From: Burkholderiales bacterium UBA4657
GTDB lineage: Bacteria > Pseudomonadota > Gammaproteobacteria > Burkholderiales > Burkholderiaceae_E
DNA: 64,000 nt
Assembly (NCBI GenBank): GCA_002405475.1
Contig: DHLX01000018.1
Coordinates: forward strand, 124,001 to 188,000
Direction of reading: 5' to 3'
Each line of letters starts with the position of its first letter. Position 1 is the first letter of the stretch. The position numbers and the translations under genes were made by a program. This document shows positions 1-7,954 of this stretch, piece after piece. Below the pieces are notes generated by a model, which was not told the DNA's origin, searched no databases, and saw only the letters and a list, made by a program, of their open reading frames with translations.

Positions 1-940
1 TGGTGAATTTTTCCACGTAGTCGGCGTTCACACGCGCCGCACGCTCAAGCAGGCGGCTATGCAAATAGAACACATCACCCGGGTAGGCTTCACGACCCGG
101 GGGACGACGCAGCAGCAAGGACACTTGACGATAAGCCCAGGCCTGTTTGGTCAGGTCATCATAAATAATCAGCGCATCCTGACCACGGTCGCGGAAATAT
201 TCGCCCATGGTACAGCCCGAGTAAGCGGCAATGTATTGCATAGCGGCCGACTCAGAAGCGGTGGCGGCCACGACTATGGTGTAAGCCATGGCGCCGGTTT
301 CTTCCAGCTTGCGTACTACGTTGGCCACGGTCGATGCTTTCTGACCAATCGCCACGTAAATACAAATCATGTCCTTGCCTTTTTGGTTGATGATGGCATC
401 GACCGCAACTGCTGTTTTACCGGTCTGACGGTCACCAATAATCAACTCACGCTGACCACGACCGACAGGCACCATCGCATCAATCGCTTTCAAACCAGTT
501 TGTACCGGCTGATCGACGGATTTACGCGCGATAACGCCGGGCGCGACTTTTTCGATCACATCGGTCATCTTGGCATTGATCGGGCCTTTACCATCAATAG
601 GTTGCCCCAAAGAATTGACAACGCGGCCAATCAGTTCCGGGCCTACCGGCACCTCCAGAATACGACCCGTGGCTTTCACCGTGTCGCCTTCCTTGATGTG
701 TACATATTCACCCAGCACCACCGCACCGACCGAATCACGCTCGAGGTTGAGTGCCAGGCCGAAGGTGTTGCCAGGAAATTCCAGCATTTCGCCCTGCATC
801 GCACCCGACAGGCCATGAATACGGCAAATACCGTCGGTCACCGAGACGACCGTGCCTTGGTTGCGAATATCGGCGGAAGCACCCAGACCCTGGATGCGGC
901 TTTTAATCAGCTCGCTGATTTCGGAAGGATTGAGTTGCAT
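1..940 (-). CDS. atpA: ATP synthase F1 subunit alpha (partial, C-terminal part missing)
   Basis: Alpha subunit of the F1 catalytic head; it carries non-catalytic nucleotide sites and forms the alpha3-beta3 ring on the cytoplasmic face of the membrane. The reading frame starts at ATG 940 (MQLNPSEIS) and runs off the window edge after about 313 residues of a family length near 513. The Walker A motif GDRQTGKT falls at residues 169-176, the same position as in E. coli. It is the last visible gene of an atpI-B-E-F-H-A operon, 50 bp after atpH. Identification is certain; only the missing end is unknown. Confidence 0.97.
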   Translation of the reverse strand, partial: MQLNPSEISELIKSRIQGLGASADIRNQGTVVSVTDGICRIHGLSGAMQGEMLEFPGNTFGLALNLERDSVGAVVLGEYVHIKEGDTVKATGRILEVPVGPELIGRVVNSLGQPIDGKGPINAKMTDVIEKVAPGVIARKSVDQPVQTGLKAIDAMVPVGRGQRELIIGDRQTGKTAVAVDAIINQKGKDMICIYVAIGQKASTVANVVRKLEETGAMAYTIVVAATASESAAMQYIAAYSGCTMGEYFRDRGQDALIIYDDLTKQAWAYRQVSLLLRRPPGREAYPGDVFYLHSRLLERAARVNADYVEKFT

Positions 941-990
941 AGTAGGCTCCGTTTCTTAATCTTTCGCTTGCGCGACTGCTTGGCTCAGGC

Positions 991-1524
991 TCAGGCAGTC
1001 AGCGCGGTTTTCATTTGTTCCAATCGGGCACGCACGCTGGTGTCCAACACTTCGTCACCGACCTTGACGCGAACTCCGCCGATCAGGCTGGCGTCGACGC
1101 TGACCACCGGGCGCAGTTTGATGCTGAATTTCTTTTCCAGCAGCAGCACCAGATCGTTAAGCGCCGCCGCTTCCAAAGGAAAGGCACTGCTGATTTCAGC
1201 ATCGGCCACGCCTTCGTGCCCGTTTTTCAGGCGCTTGAATTGCACCGCCACTTCCGGCATGGCTTGCAAACGACCCTGGGCAATCAGCTCACGCACAAAA
1301 TTTTGCGCGTATTGTTGCAACGGGGTTTTCACGACACCGGAAAACACCTGGTACAACTGCTCATCCGTTACCTTGGGGTCAAGCATCAGGGCGCGCATGT
1401 CGGCATGGGCGGCAACAGCCGCCATTTCGTCCACCAGCGCAGTCCAGGCGTTCAGGTCACCCTGTTTGGCGACCTGAAACAAGGCTTCAGCGTAAGGACG
1501 GGCAATCGTGGACAGTTCGGCCAT
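991..1524 (-). CDS. atpH: ATP synthase F1 subunit delta
   Basis: Delta subunit of the peripheral stalk, which ties the top of the F1 head to the b-subunit dimer. The 177-residue length is normal for the family, and the sequence has the usual all-helical N-terminal domain (STIARPYAEALF) and a C-terminal beta segment (SLIGGVRVKVGDEVLD) that resembles the family signature. It lies between atpF and atpA with short gaps (14 and 50 bp), consistent with one transcript. Start ATG 1524. Confidence 0.96.
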   Translation of the reverse strand: MAELSTIARPYAEALFQVAKQGDLNAWTALVDEMAAVAAHADMRALMLDPKVTDEQLYQVFSGVVKTPLQQYAQNFVRELIAQGRLQAMPEVAVQFKRLKNGHEGVADAEISSAFPLEAAALNDLVLLLEKKFSIKLRPVVSVDASLIGGVRVKVGDEVLDTSVRARLEQMKTALTA

Positions 1525-1538
1525 GGCTCACCTCGCTC

Positions 1539-2009
1539 TTATAGCTGTCCGCGCAATTGCGCCAGCAGGTCGGCGTGCTTGGCCGCGTCAACTTCCTTGC
1601 GCAAAATTTGCTCGGCACCCGCCACTGCCAGCGCCGCCACCTGCTCACGCAAAACCGATTTGGCGCGTTGTGCTTCCTGCTCAATTTCAGCCTTGGCCGC
1701 TGTCACCAGACGATCGCCCTCGGCTTTGGCTTGCGCCTTGGCTTCGTCAATCAGCGCCTGGGCGCGTTTTTCAGTTTGCGCCACAATGTCGGCGGCACGT
1801 TGCCGTGCCTCGGCCTCGAGCTGTTTGATCTTGCCTTCAGCTGCCTTCAGGCTTTCAGTACCGCGGTCAGCCGCGGCCAGGCCATCGGCAATTTTCTTTT
1901 GCCGTTCTTCAATCGCCTTGATCAAAGGCGGCCAAATGAACTTCATCGTGATCCAGGCCAGGATGAAGAACACGATACATTGCAAGAATAGTGTTGCGTT
2001 AATACTCAT
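1539..2009 (-). CDS. atpF: ATP synthase Fo subunit b
   Basis: Subunit b of the Fo peripheral stalk. Residues about 7-27 form one membrane helix, followed by a long charged, alanine-rich helix typical of the dimeric stator. The 156-residue length matches the bacterial family. It sits in the normal order between atpE and atpH. The 100-bp gap to atpE holds a stem-loop (listed separately). Confidence 0.96.
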   Translation of the reverse strand: MSINATLFLQCIVFFILAWITMKFIWPPLIKAIEERQKKIADGLAAADRGTESLKAAEGKIKQLEAEARQRAADIVAQTEKRAQALIDEAKAQAKAEGDRLVTAAKAEIEQEAQRAKSVLREQVAALAVAGAEQILRKEVDAAKHADLLAQLRGQL

Positions 2010-2056
2010 GGGGCAACCTTAAAGGAAAATTTAAGGGGAATGCAGAACAGTCAGAT

Positions 2057-2085
2057 CGGCTGGCACCGCATAACAGCACCAGCCG
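2057..2085 (-). repeat. Stem-loop between atpE and atpF
   Basis: A 7-bp inverted repeat (CGGCTGG at 2057-2063, CCAGCCG at 2079-2085) with a 15-base loop lies in the atpE-atpF gap. There is no U-run next to it, so it is not an obvious terminator. A role in mRNA processing or in keeping atpE (c-ring, many copies) above atpF is inference. Confidence 0.4.
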
Positions 2086-2109
2086 GATTCGGTTGACGGA
2101 AACTGCCGA

Positions 2110-2352
2110 TTAGCCCGCGAACGGGTTGGCGAATGCGAACAACATCGCGATACCAACACCAATCAGGAACGCAGCGTCGATCAGACCGGCCAACAGGAAC
2201 ATCTTGGTTTGCAGCGCGTTCATCAGTTCGGGCTGACGTGCCGACGCTTCAAGATATTTACCGCCCATGATGGCAATACCGATACAGGCACCGATAGCGC
2301 CCAAACCGATGATCAAACCGCAAGCGAGGGCAACGAAAGCAACGTTGGTCAT
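2110..2352 (-). CDS. atpE: ATP synthase Fo subunit c
   Basis: Proteolipid c subunit that forms the proton-driven rotor ring. The 80 residues form two membrane helices joined by a polar loop containing RQP (residues 39-41). The ion-carrying carboxylate is Asp59 in the segment AGLIDAAF. I see no clear Na+-binding signature, so proton coupling is the likely mode. A strong AAGGAG ribosome site precedes ATG 2352, as expected for the most abundant subunit. Confidence 0.97.
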   Translation of the reverse strand: MTNVAFVALACGLIIGLGAIGACIGIAIMGGKYLEASARQPELMNALQTKMFLLAGLIDAAFLIGVGIAMLFAFANPFAG

Positions 2353-2411
2353 GATGACTCCTTGTTAAATAATCAATAAAAAATGAAAAACCAAAAACCT
2401 GACAACTATAT

Positions 2412-3266
2412 TTAATGCGCTTCGTGAGACTGACCGAGGTAGACCAGGGTCAGCATCATGAAAATAAAGGCCTGCAACAAAATCACGAGGATGTGGAACA
2501 CCGCCCAGGCAGTACCGGCCAGGATGTGTCCCAATGCCAGCAAAATACCGCCACCCGTGAAGTGCCAGGCGAAGGTGCCGCCCAGCAAGGCAATCAGGAA
2601 GAACAGCAACTCACCCGCATACATATTGCCAAACAGCCGCATACCCAAAGACACTGCCTTGGCCAGGAATTCGATCAGGTTCAGCAACAGATTGAAGGGT
2701 GCCAGCTTGATACCGAACGGCGCCGCAAACAGTTCATGAATGAAGCCGCCCGCGCCTTTGATTTTGAAGCTGTAATAGAACATCAGGATCAGCACACCCA
2801 GTGACATGCCCAGGGTGCCGTTCAAGTCGGCGGTCGGCAAGGGGCGCAGGTAATCCCACTCCGGTTTACCCAACACGCCGACCACCAGCAAATGCCATAG
2901 CTTTGGCAACAAATCGACGGGGATCAAGTCGATGGTATTCATGAAAATGATCCAGATGAACACGGTCAGAGCCAAAGGCGCTATGAAAGCACGGTTACCG
3001 TGAACAATGGATTTGGACTGTTCTTCCACCATTTCCACCAGCATTTCAACAAAACACTGAAACTTGCCCGGCACCCCGGTGGTGGCGCGACGCGAAGCCT
3101 TACTCAGGAACCAGAGCGTTAGCAAACCACATAAAACCGAGAAAAACAGCGTGTCGATATTGATGATGGAAAAATCAACAATGAAGCCCTGCTTTTCCGG
3201 CACCTGTAAATGCGCCAGGTGGTGAATAATGTATTCGGAAGCGGTCGGTGCTGCGCCGGTGGCCAT
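2412..3266 (-). CDS. atpB: ATP synthase Fo subunit a
   Basis: Subunit a forms the proton half-channels next to the c-ring. The essential arginine is visible in LGMRLFGN, followed by the conserved NMYAGEL segment, with several hydrophobic helices on either side. I chose ATG 3266, which gives 284 residues, because AGGAA lies at the right distance upstream. An in-frame TTG at 3281 would add five residues. It is preceded by atpI and followed by atpE. Confidence 0.95.
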   Translation of the reverse strand: MATGAAPTASEYIIHHLAHLQVPEKQGFIVDFSIINIDTLFFSVLCGLLTLWFLSKASRRATTGVPGKFQCFVEMLVEMVEEQSKSIVHGNRAFIAPLALTVFIWIIFMNTIDLIPVDLLPKLWHLLVVGVLGKPEWDYLRPLPTADLNGTLGMSLGVLILMFYYSFKIKGAGGFIHELFAAPFGIKLAPFNLLLNLIEFLAKAVSLGMRLFGNMYAGELLFFLIALLGGTFAWHFTGGGILLALGHILAGTAWAVFHILVILLQAFIFMMLTLVYLGQSHEAH

Positions 3267-3284
3267 AACAATTTCCTGCAAACT

Positions 3285-3686
3285 TTATAAAGACTTCTTG
3301 AAAAACAAACCGAACCCATAACTTTTCAGCGCCACGATCAGGCCGGCAATAAAAGCCGGCCATACCAGTGCCTTGTATATCACGGCGACCAGAAGCATCA
3401 GCAACAGGGACGAGGCCAATTTGACCGCTTCCCCTACGAAAAAATCCGTGACTCTGGCACCCCCGGCTCGTCTGGTCGCCAGTTTAAGGCGCCAGGCAAA
3501 CCAGGCACTCGGCACGGCACACGAAGCGCCCCCCAGGACTGCGGACAGTGCCGCCGATGAACCGGCAAACACCAAGCACACCGCGCCAGTGATCAAAATC
3601 AATATCCACTGCAGCAGGAGAACCCGGGTCAACACTTCGCTGTTTTGTCGCTGTTGCTGTTTGAACCCATTACCCTCATCTCGCAC
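3285..3686 (-). CDS. atpI: ATP synthase accessory subunit I
   Basis: Small membrane protein of the AtpI/UncI family, which helps assemble the c-ring and may affect Mg2+ handling. The 133 residues contain about four hydrophobic helices after a polar N-terminus. It is the first gene of the atp operon, 18 bp upstream of atpB, the usual place for this poorly conserved family. Assignment rests on context plus membrane profile. Confidence 0.85.
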   Translation of the reverse strand: MRDEGNGFKQQQRQNSEVLTRVLLLQWILILITGAVCLVFAGSSAALSAVLGGASCAVPSAWFAWRLKLATRRAGGARVTDFFVGEAVKLASSLLLMLLVAVIYKALVWPAFIAGLIVALKSYGFGLFFKKSL

Positions 3687-3817
3687 TCATCCGCTTATAG
3701 AAAAAATGCATACCGCTCGAAAAACACGGATTGACTGGTAATCGGACAAACCCGTAAATTGTACGATTTTTTCCGGAGTGGCGTCAAATTCACCCATATA
3801 CCCATAGTGTTATGCGG

Positions 3818-5020
3818 TCACGGTACGTGCCGGGCGTGGTAACCGAGCTGGATCAGGGCCTGTACCATCTCGGCCACGTGCTCCAGGCCGCGGGCGCGCA
3901 CCACGAATTCGATTTCGACCGACTGCACCGGCAGCGTGGAAAAAACCCGGTGGTGATGGATCTGGTCAATATTGGCGCCGCTGCGCGCCAGTTGCTGCGC
4001 CACTTCGGCCAGACCGCCCGGAGTGTCGCGCACCTCGACGCATATCCGTGCCAGGCGTCCGGCGCGCGCCATACCGCGCTCGATAATGCCGGCCAGCACC
4101 AGTGGGTCAATATTGCCACCACATAGCACCAGTCCGACCCGTTTGCCAGCAAACCGCTCACGATAGCGCATGACAGCGGCCAGCCCGGCAGCACCGGCAC
4201 CTTCGACAACAGTTTTTTCGATTTCCAGCAAGGCGACAATGGCCTGCTCAATATCGGCCTCATCCACCAAAACAATATCGTCAACGTATTGGCGTATCAG
4301 GTCTTGGGTGATGCGCCCGGGTTGCTTGACGGCAATGCCATCGGCAATGGTGCTGACACCAAACTCCGGCGTCTGCTGACGCAATGCTGACCACATGGAG
4401 GGAAAGCGCTGGGTCTGTACCCCAATAATTTGGAGCTCAGGCTTCAGGTTCCTGGCCGCGAGTGCAATGCCCGCCATCAGGCCACCACCACCTATGGGTA
4501 CCACCAGAACATCCAGTTGCGGGCAGGCCTGCAACATTTCCAAAGCAATGGTGCCCTGGCCGGCGATTATTTTTTCATCATCGTACGGATGCACGAAAAC
4601 AAAATCTTTTTGTTGCGCCAGGCGGTAGGCCTCGGTCTTGGCCTCATCGAAATTTTTACCCTGTAGCACTACTTGCGCAGCAAAGGCCCGGGTGCGCGCC
4701 ACTTTGACTGCGGAAGCAAACTCGGGCATGACAATAGTGGCAGGAATACCTAATTGCTGGGCATGGTAAGCCACGCCCTGGGCGTGATTACCGGCCGAAC
4801 AGGCGATGACACCACGCCCACGCTCTGACGGGGTCAGTGATTCAAGCTTGAATCGGGCACCGCGCTCTTTGAAAGAGCCCGTAAATTGCAGGTTTTCAAA
4901 TTTCAGATAGGTTTCGCAACCTGTCATCTGCGACAAGGTGCGGGAATGCAGGCAAGGCGTATTTTCAATTTTTCCTTGCAGCGCCTGCGCGGCCTGTTGT
5001 ACCTCCTGCAGCGTCAGCAT
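3818..5020 (-). CDS. ilvA: Threonine ammonia-lyase
   Basis: PLP enzyme that deaminates threonine to 2-oxobutanoate, feeding isoleucine synthesis or threonine breakdown. The PLP lysine is in SFKERGA near the N-terminus and the phosphate-binding glycine loop is GGGGLMAG. The C-terminal ~75 residues look like an ACT regulatory domain (VEVRDTPGGLAEV). At about 400 residues it is the shorter single-ACT form, not the ~510-residue biosynthetic form, so a catabolic role is possible. ATG 5020 directly follows the parB stop; in-frame codons upstream would overlap parB. Confidence 0.92.
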   Translation of the reverse strand: MLTLQEVQQAAQALQGKIENTPCLHSRTLSQMTGCETYLKFENLQFTGSFKERGARFKLESLTPSERGRGVIACSAGNHAQGVAYHAQQLGIPATIVMPEFASAVKVARTRAFAAQVVLQGKNFDEAKTEAYRLAQQKDFVFVHPYDDEKIIAGQGTIALEMLQACPQLDVLVVPIGGGGLMAGIALAARNLKPELQIIGVQTQRFPSMWSALRQQTPEFGVSTIADGIAVKQPGRITQDLIRQYVDDIVLVDEADIEQAIVALLEIEKTVVEGAGAAGLAAVMRYRERFAGKRVGLVLCGGNIDPLVLAGIIERGMARAGRLARICVEVRDTPGGLAEVAQQLARSGANIDQIHHHRVFSTLPVQSVEIEFVVRARGLEHVAEMVQALIQLGYHARHVP

Positions 5021-5021
5021 C

Positions 5022-5924
5022 TCAATCCGGCCTGAACCGGGCAATCAAGCCCTCGAGCTGTTCATAATCATTGAAGTCGATAATCAGTTGTCCCCGGCCT
5101 TTGCTGTTTGCTTTCAAACTCACCCGCGTAGCCAGAGCATCTGACAACTCTTCTTCCAGTCGTACCACGTCACGACTTTTTTCTGCCTGGCGCGGCGCCT
5201 GGCCCGCTTGCAAGGAAAATTCCTGCGCGACCTTGGCCACCAGTTTTTCCGCTTCACGCACCGACAGGCGCTGCGCCACCATTTGATGCCCCAGAGTAAT
5301 CTGACTGGCAGCATCTAGCGCCAGCAGGGCGCGCGCATGCCCCATGTCGAGGTCGCCGGCAAACAGCATGTCTTGCACCGGCTTAGCCAGATTCAACAAG
5401 CGCAACAAGTTGGAGGTAGCCGAGCGTGAACGACCAATAGCCTGAGCCGCCTGTTCATGCGTCAAGCCAAAATCGTGAATCAGACGCTGTACCCCTTGCG
5501 CTTCTTCGAGCGGGTTCAGGTCTTCGCGCTGGATATTTTCAATCAGCGCCATGGCCGCAGCGCTTTCGTCCGGTACGTCCTTGACCAGCACCGGTACCTC
5601 ATTCAGGCCGGCCAGCTTCGCAGCACGAAAACGGCGCTCGCCCGCAATAATTTCATAGGCTGCTGCTGAAATTTTACGCACCAGTATCGGCTGCATCAGC
5701 CCTTGCGCCTTGATGCTGTCTGCCAACTCCTGCAATGCACCTTCATCCATGCGTGTGCGCGGCTGGTATTTGCCCGCCTGCAATTGTTCCAGTTTCAAAC
5801 TGCTGACACCCGTACCGGCACTGCCTTCGGTGTTGACTGCCAGGTCGGGGGTATTGGCTCCCAGCAACGCTTCCAGACCGCGTCCCAGGCCTTTTGGCTT
5901 TTTGGTCGTGCTGCTCATTGTCAT
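5022..5924 (-). CDS. parB: Chromosome partitioning protein ParB
   Basis: CTP-dependent DNA clamp that loads at parS and spreads to organise the origin for segregation. The N-terminus has the KGLGRGLEALLG segment, the CTP-binding box GERRFRA is at residues 95-101, and a helix-turn-helix follows (about 155-180, GRSRSATSNLL). The start overlaps the parA stop as ATGA; a second ATG two codons in (5918) has a better-spaced GGA. Two perfect parS sites lie about 4-5 kb upstream at 9936 and 10195. Confidence 0.97.
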   Translation of the reverse strand: MTMSSTTKKPKGLGRGLEALLGANTPDLAVNTEGSAGTGVSSLKLEQLQAGKYQPRTRMDEGALQELADSIKAQGLMQPILVRKISAAAYEIIAGERRFRAAKLAGLNEVPVLVKDVPDESAAAMALIENIQREDLNPLEEAQGVQRLIHDFGLTHEQAAQAIGRSRSATSNLLRLLNLAKPVQDMLFAGDLDMGHARALLALDAASQITLGHQMVAQRLSVREAEKLVAKVAQEFSLQAGQAPRQAEKSRDVVRLEEELSDALATRVSLKANSKGRGQLIIDFNDYEQLEGLIARFRPD

Positions 5925-6694
5925 TCCATGTTTTGTATACGTTTAACCATTTCCTGGCCAAAGTTGATATAAGCCTGCGCCCCGCGCGAACCCTTATCAA
6001 ACACCACGCCCGGCAAACCATAACTGGGCGCTTCGGCCAGGCGCACATTGCGCGGAATAATGGTGGCAAACACCTTGTCGCCAAAGTGCTGCACCAGCTG
6101 GTCACTGACGTTTTGCTGCAAGGTCATGCGCGGGTCGAACATAACGCGCAACAGACCAATCAATTTCAGTTGTGGATTGAAATTGCGGTGCACCGCCTTA
6201 ATCGTATTCACCAGATCGCTCAGGCCTTCGAGCGCAAAATATTCGCACTGCATCGGCACGATCACGCCATCAGCCGCGCATAGCCCATTCAGGGTAAGCA
6301 TGGACAGCGACGGCGGGCAATCAATAAGAATAAAGTCATAGTCGGCCTGGTGCGGGTTCAAGGCCTGTTTCAGTCTGTGCTCGCGTTGGTCCAGCTCAAC
6401 CAGGTCCACTTCGGCACCTGCCAGATCACGATTGGCGGGCAATAAATCATAGCCTGCGTCTTCGGCCTTGACCCGCACCTGCGCGACCGGTTGCGCACCG
6501 ATCAGCACCTGGTACACCGTATGCGTGAGTTCGCTCTTGTTGACGCCCGAACCCATGGTGGCATTGCCCTGGGGGTCAAGATCAATTAACAGTACCCGCT
6601 GCCCGATGGCCGCCAGGCCCGCCGCAAGGTTGACGGCCGTAGTAGTTTTACCTACCCCGCCTTTTTGATTAGCTATGCAAAAGGTTTTGGCCAT
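5921..6694 (-). CDS. parA: Chromosome partitioning ATPase ParA (Soj type)
   Basis: Deviant Walker ATPase that binds DNA non-specifically and pulls ParB-parS complexes apart. KGGVGKTT at residues 11-18 contains the signature lysine of the family, and the Walker B region reads LIDCPPSLS. The 257-residue length without an N-terminal regulatory domain fits the chromosomal small ParA class. It is coupled to parB by a 4-nt overlap. Confidence 0.97.
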   Translation of the reverse strand: MAKTFCIANQKGGVGKTTTAVNLAAGLAAIGQRVLLIDLDPQGNATMGSGVNKSELTHTVYQVLIGAQPVAQVRVKAEDAGYDLLPANRDLAGAEVDLVELDQREHRLKQALNPHQADYDFILIDCPPSLSMLTLNGLCAADGVIVPMQCEYFALEGLSDLVNTIKAVHRNFNPQLKLIGLLRVMFDPRMTLQQNVSDQLVQHFGDKVFATIIPRNVRLAEAPSYGLPGVVFDKGSRGAQAYINFGQEMVKRIQNME

Positions 6695-6698
6695 GGCA

Positions 6699-7310
6699 TT
6701 AGTGTATGGTGAGTTTGAAACCGAAGCCTATCAGGAACACGCCTGCCACCCGTTCCAGCCAGCGCGTCAGGCCACGATGACGCTTAATGCGCTCGGCAAC
6801 CCAATGCGCACCCGCACATAACGACAGGCAATAGATCAGACTGATGACAGCAATCGTCAGCGACATGATAGCGAAGGTCATGAAACCCTGATGTCGCTGC
6901 GGGTCGATGAACAAGGGGAAAAATGCCATGTAAAACACAATGGCCTTGGGATTTAACAAGGTAATCCACATAGCCTGACGCAGATAATGATACGGGCGTA
7001 TGTTGAGTACCGGGGCATCACCGTCTTTGGCCAGCACCAGACGCAGACCCAGGTAACAGAGGTAGGCTGCCCCGGCATATTGCAGGCCTTGAAACACCAG
7101 GGGGTGCGCTTGCAGCAAGGCTGCTACACCTAAAGCCGCCAGCCAGAGCAGGACCTGATCGCCCAGTATGACGCCGAAGGTAGCGGCTACGCCAGCACGA
7201 AACCCGCCCTTGCCGGTCGAAGTCAGTAAACAAAAAGTGCCCGGCCCCGGCAGCATCAAAAAAATGATGACGGCAATGACAAAGGCCCAATAATCTGCAA
7301 TTCCTAACAT
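6699..7310 (-). CDS. LysE/RhtB family amino-acid exporter
   Basis: Membrane protein of the LysE/RhtB superfamily, whose members export lysine, threonine, homoserine or related molecules. Visible signs are the N-terminal MLPGPGTF segment, about six hydrophobic helices and the 203-residue length. It sits between rsmG (overlap 7 nt) and parA, an odd insertion into an otherwise housekeeping string. The exported substrate cannot be read from sequence. Confidence 0.88.
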   Translation of the reverse strand: MLGIADYWAFVIAVIIFLMLPGPGTFCLLTSTGKGGFRAGVAATFGVILGDQVLLWLAALGVAALLQAHPLVFQGLQYAGAAYLCYLGLRLVLAKDGDAPVLNIRPYHYLRQAMWITLLNPKAIVFYMAFFPLFIDPQRHQGFMTFAIMSLTIAVISLIYCLSLCAGAHWVAERIKRHRGLTRWLERVAGVFLIGFGFKLTIH

Positions 7311-7954
7311 AGGCTGTCGCGACCCAGAATAATGAGATGGCGCTGCGCCTCAAGCTGCGGCACACTCAATGACAAAATCTGCTGCGCCTGAATACCGGCG
7401 GGCAGGTCACTTAACTCGGCTTGCGGCATGACGCCTTTCATGGCAGCCCAGACCCCATCCTCGGCCAACAAGCCCTGGGTGCAGAGCACAAAATCTTTCA
7501 GGGCAGCAAAGGCGCGGCTGGTAATGACCTCAAACGGCGGCGCGCGCAAGGCTTCGACACGACCGGTATGTACGCTTAAATTGGGTAATTTCAGCAGGCC
7601 TTTGCACTGCGTGACGAAAGCGGTTTTCTTCGCCACCTTGTCAATGACATGCACCTGGGTGTCGGGCAGCAGTAAAGCCAAAATAATACCGGGTAGCCCT
7701 GCGCCACTGCCCACATCAAGAATGCGTTGCGGCTGACGCTCTAAAAACCAGGGCATGACCGCCAGACAGTCGAACACATGCACGACCAGTTGCTCGTGCG
7801 GGTCGCGCACCGCGGTCAGGTTATAAGTGCTGTTCCAGCGGTTTAACAGAGACAAATAATCGAGCAAGGCCTGTTGTTGTTCTGTACTCAAGGACAGCGA
7901 TAGCTGCGCCGCCGCTTGCTGCAGCTCGCGCTGAAACGACAGCACGGCATTCAT
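7304..7954 (-). CDS. rsmG: 16S rRNA (guanine-N7) methyltransferase
   Basis: SAM-dependent methyltransferase (formerly GidB) that modifies G527 of 16S rRNA; loss gives low-level streptomycin resistance in other bacteria. The SAM-binding glycine motif LDVGSGAGLPG is at residues 79-89 and the length (216) is normal. The start overlaps the mnmG stop as ATGA, so the two are translationally coupled, the classic gidA-gidB arrangement. Confidence 0.96.
   Translation of the reverse strand: MNAVLSFQRELQQAAAQLSLSLSTEQQQALLDYLSLLNRWNSTYNLTAVRDPHEQLVVHVFDCLAVMPWFLERQPQRILDVGSGAGLPGIILALLLPDTQVHVIDKVAKKTAFVTQCKGLLKLPNLSVHTGRVEALRAPPFEVITSRAFAALKDFVLCTQGLLAEDGVWAAMKGVMPQAELSDLPAGIQAQQILSLSVPQLEAQRHLIILGRDSLC

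Noticed and set aside
59..1477. Long plus-strand open frame over the atp genes
   Set aside because: It is the antisense shadow of atpA and atpH, which are clear on the minus strand; its protein is Gln/Arg-rich without family signs.
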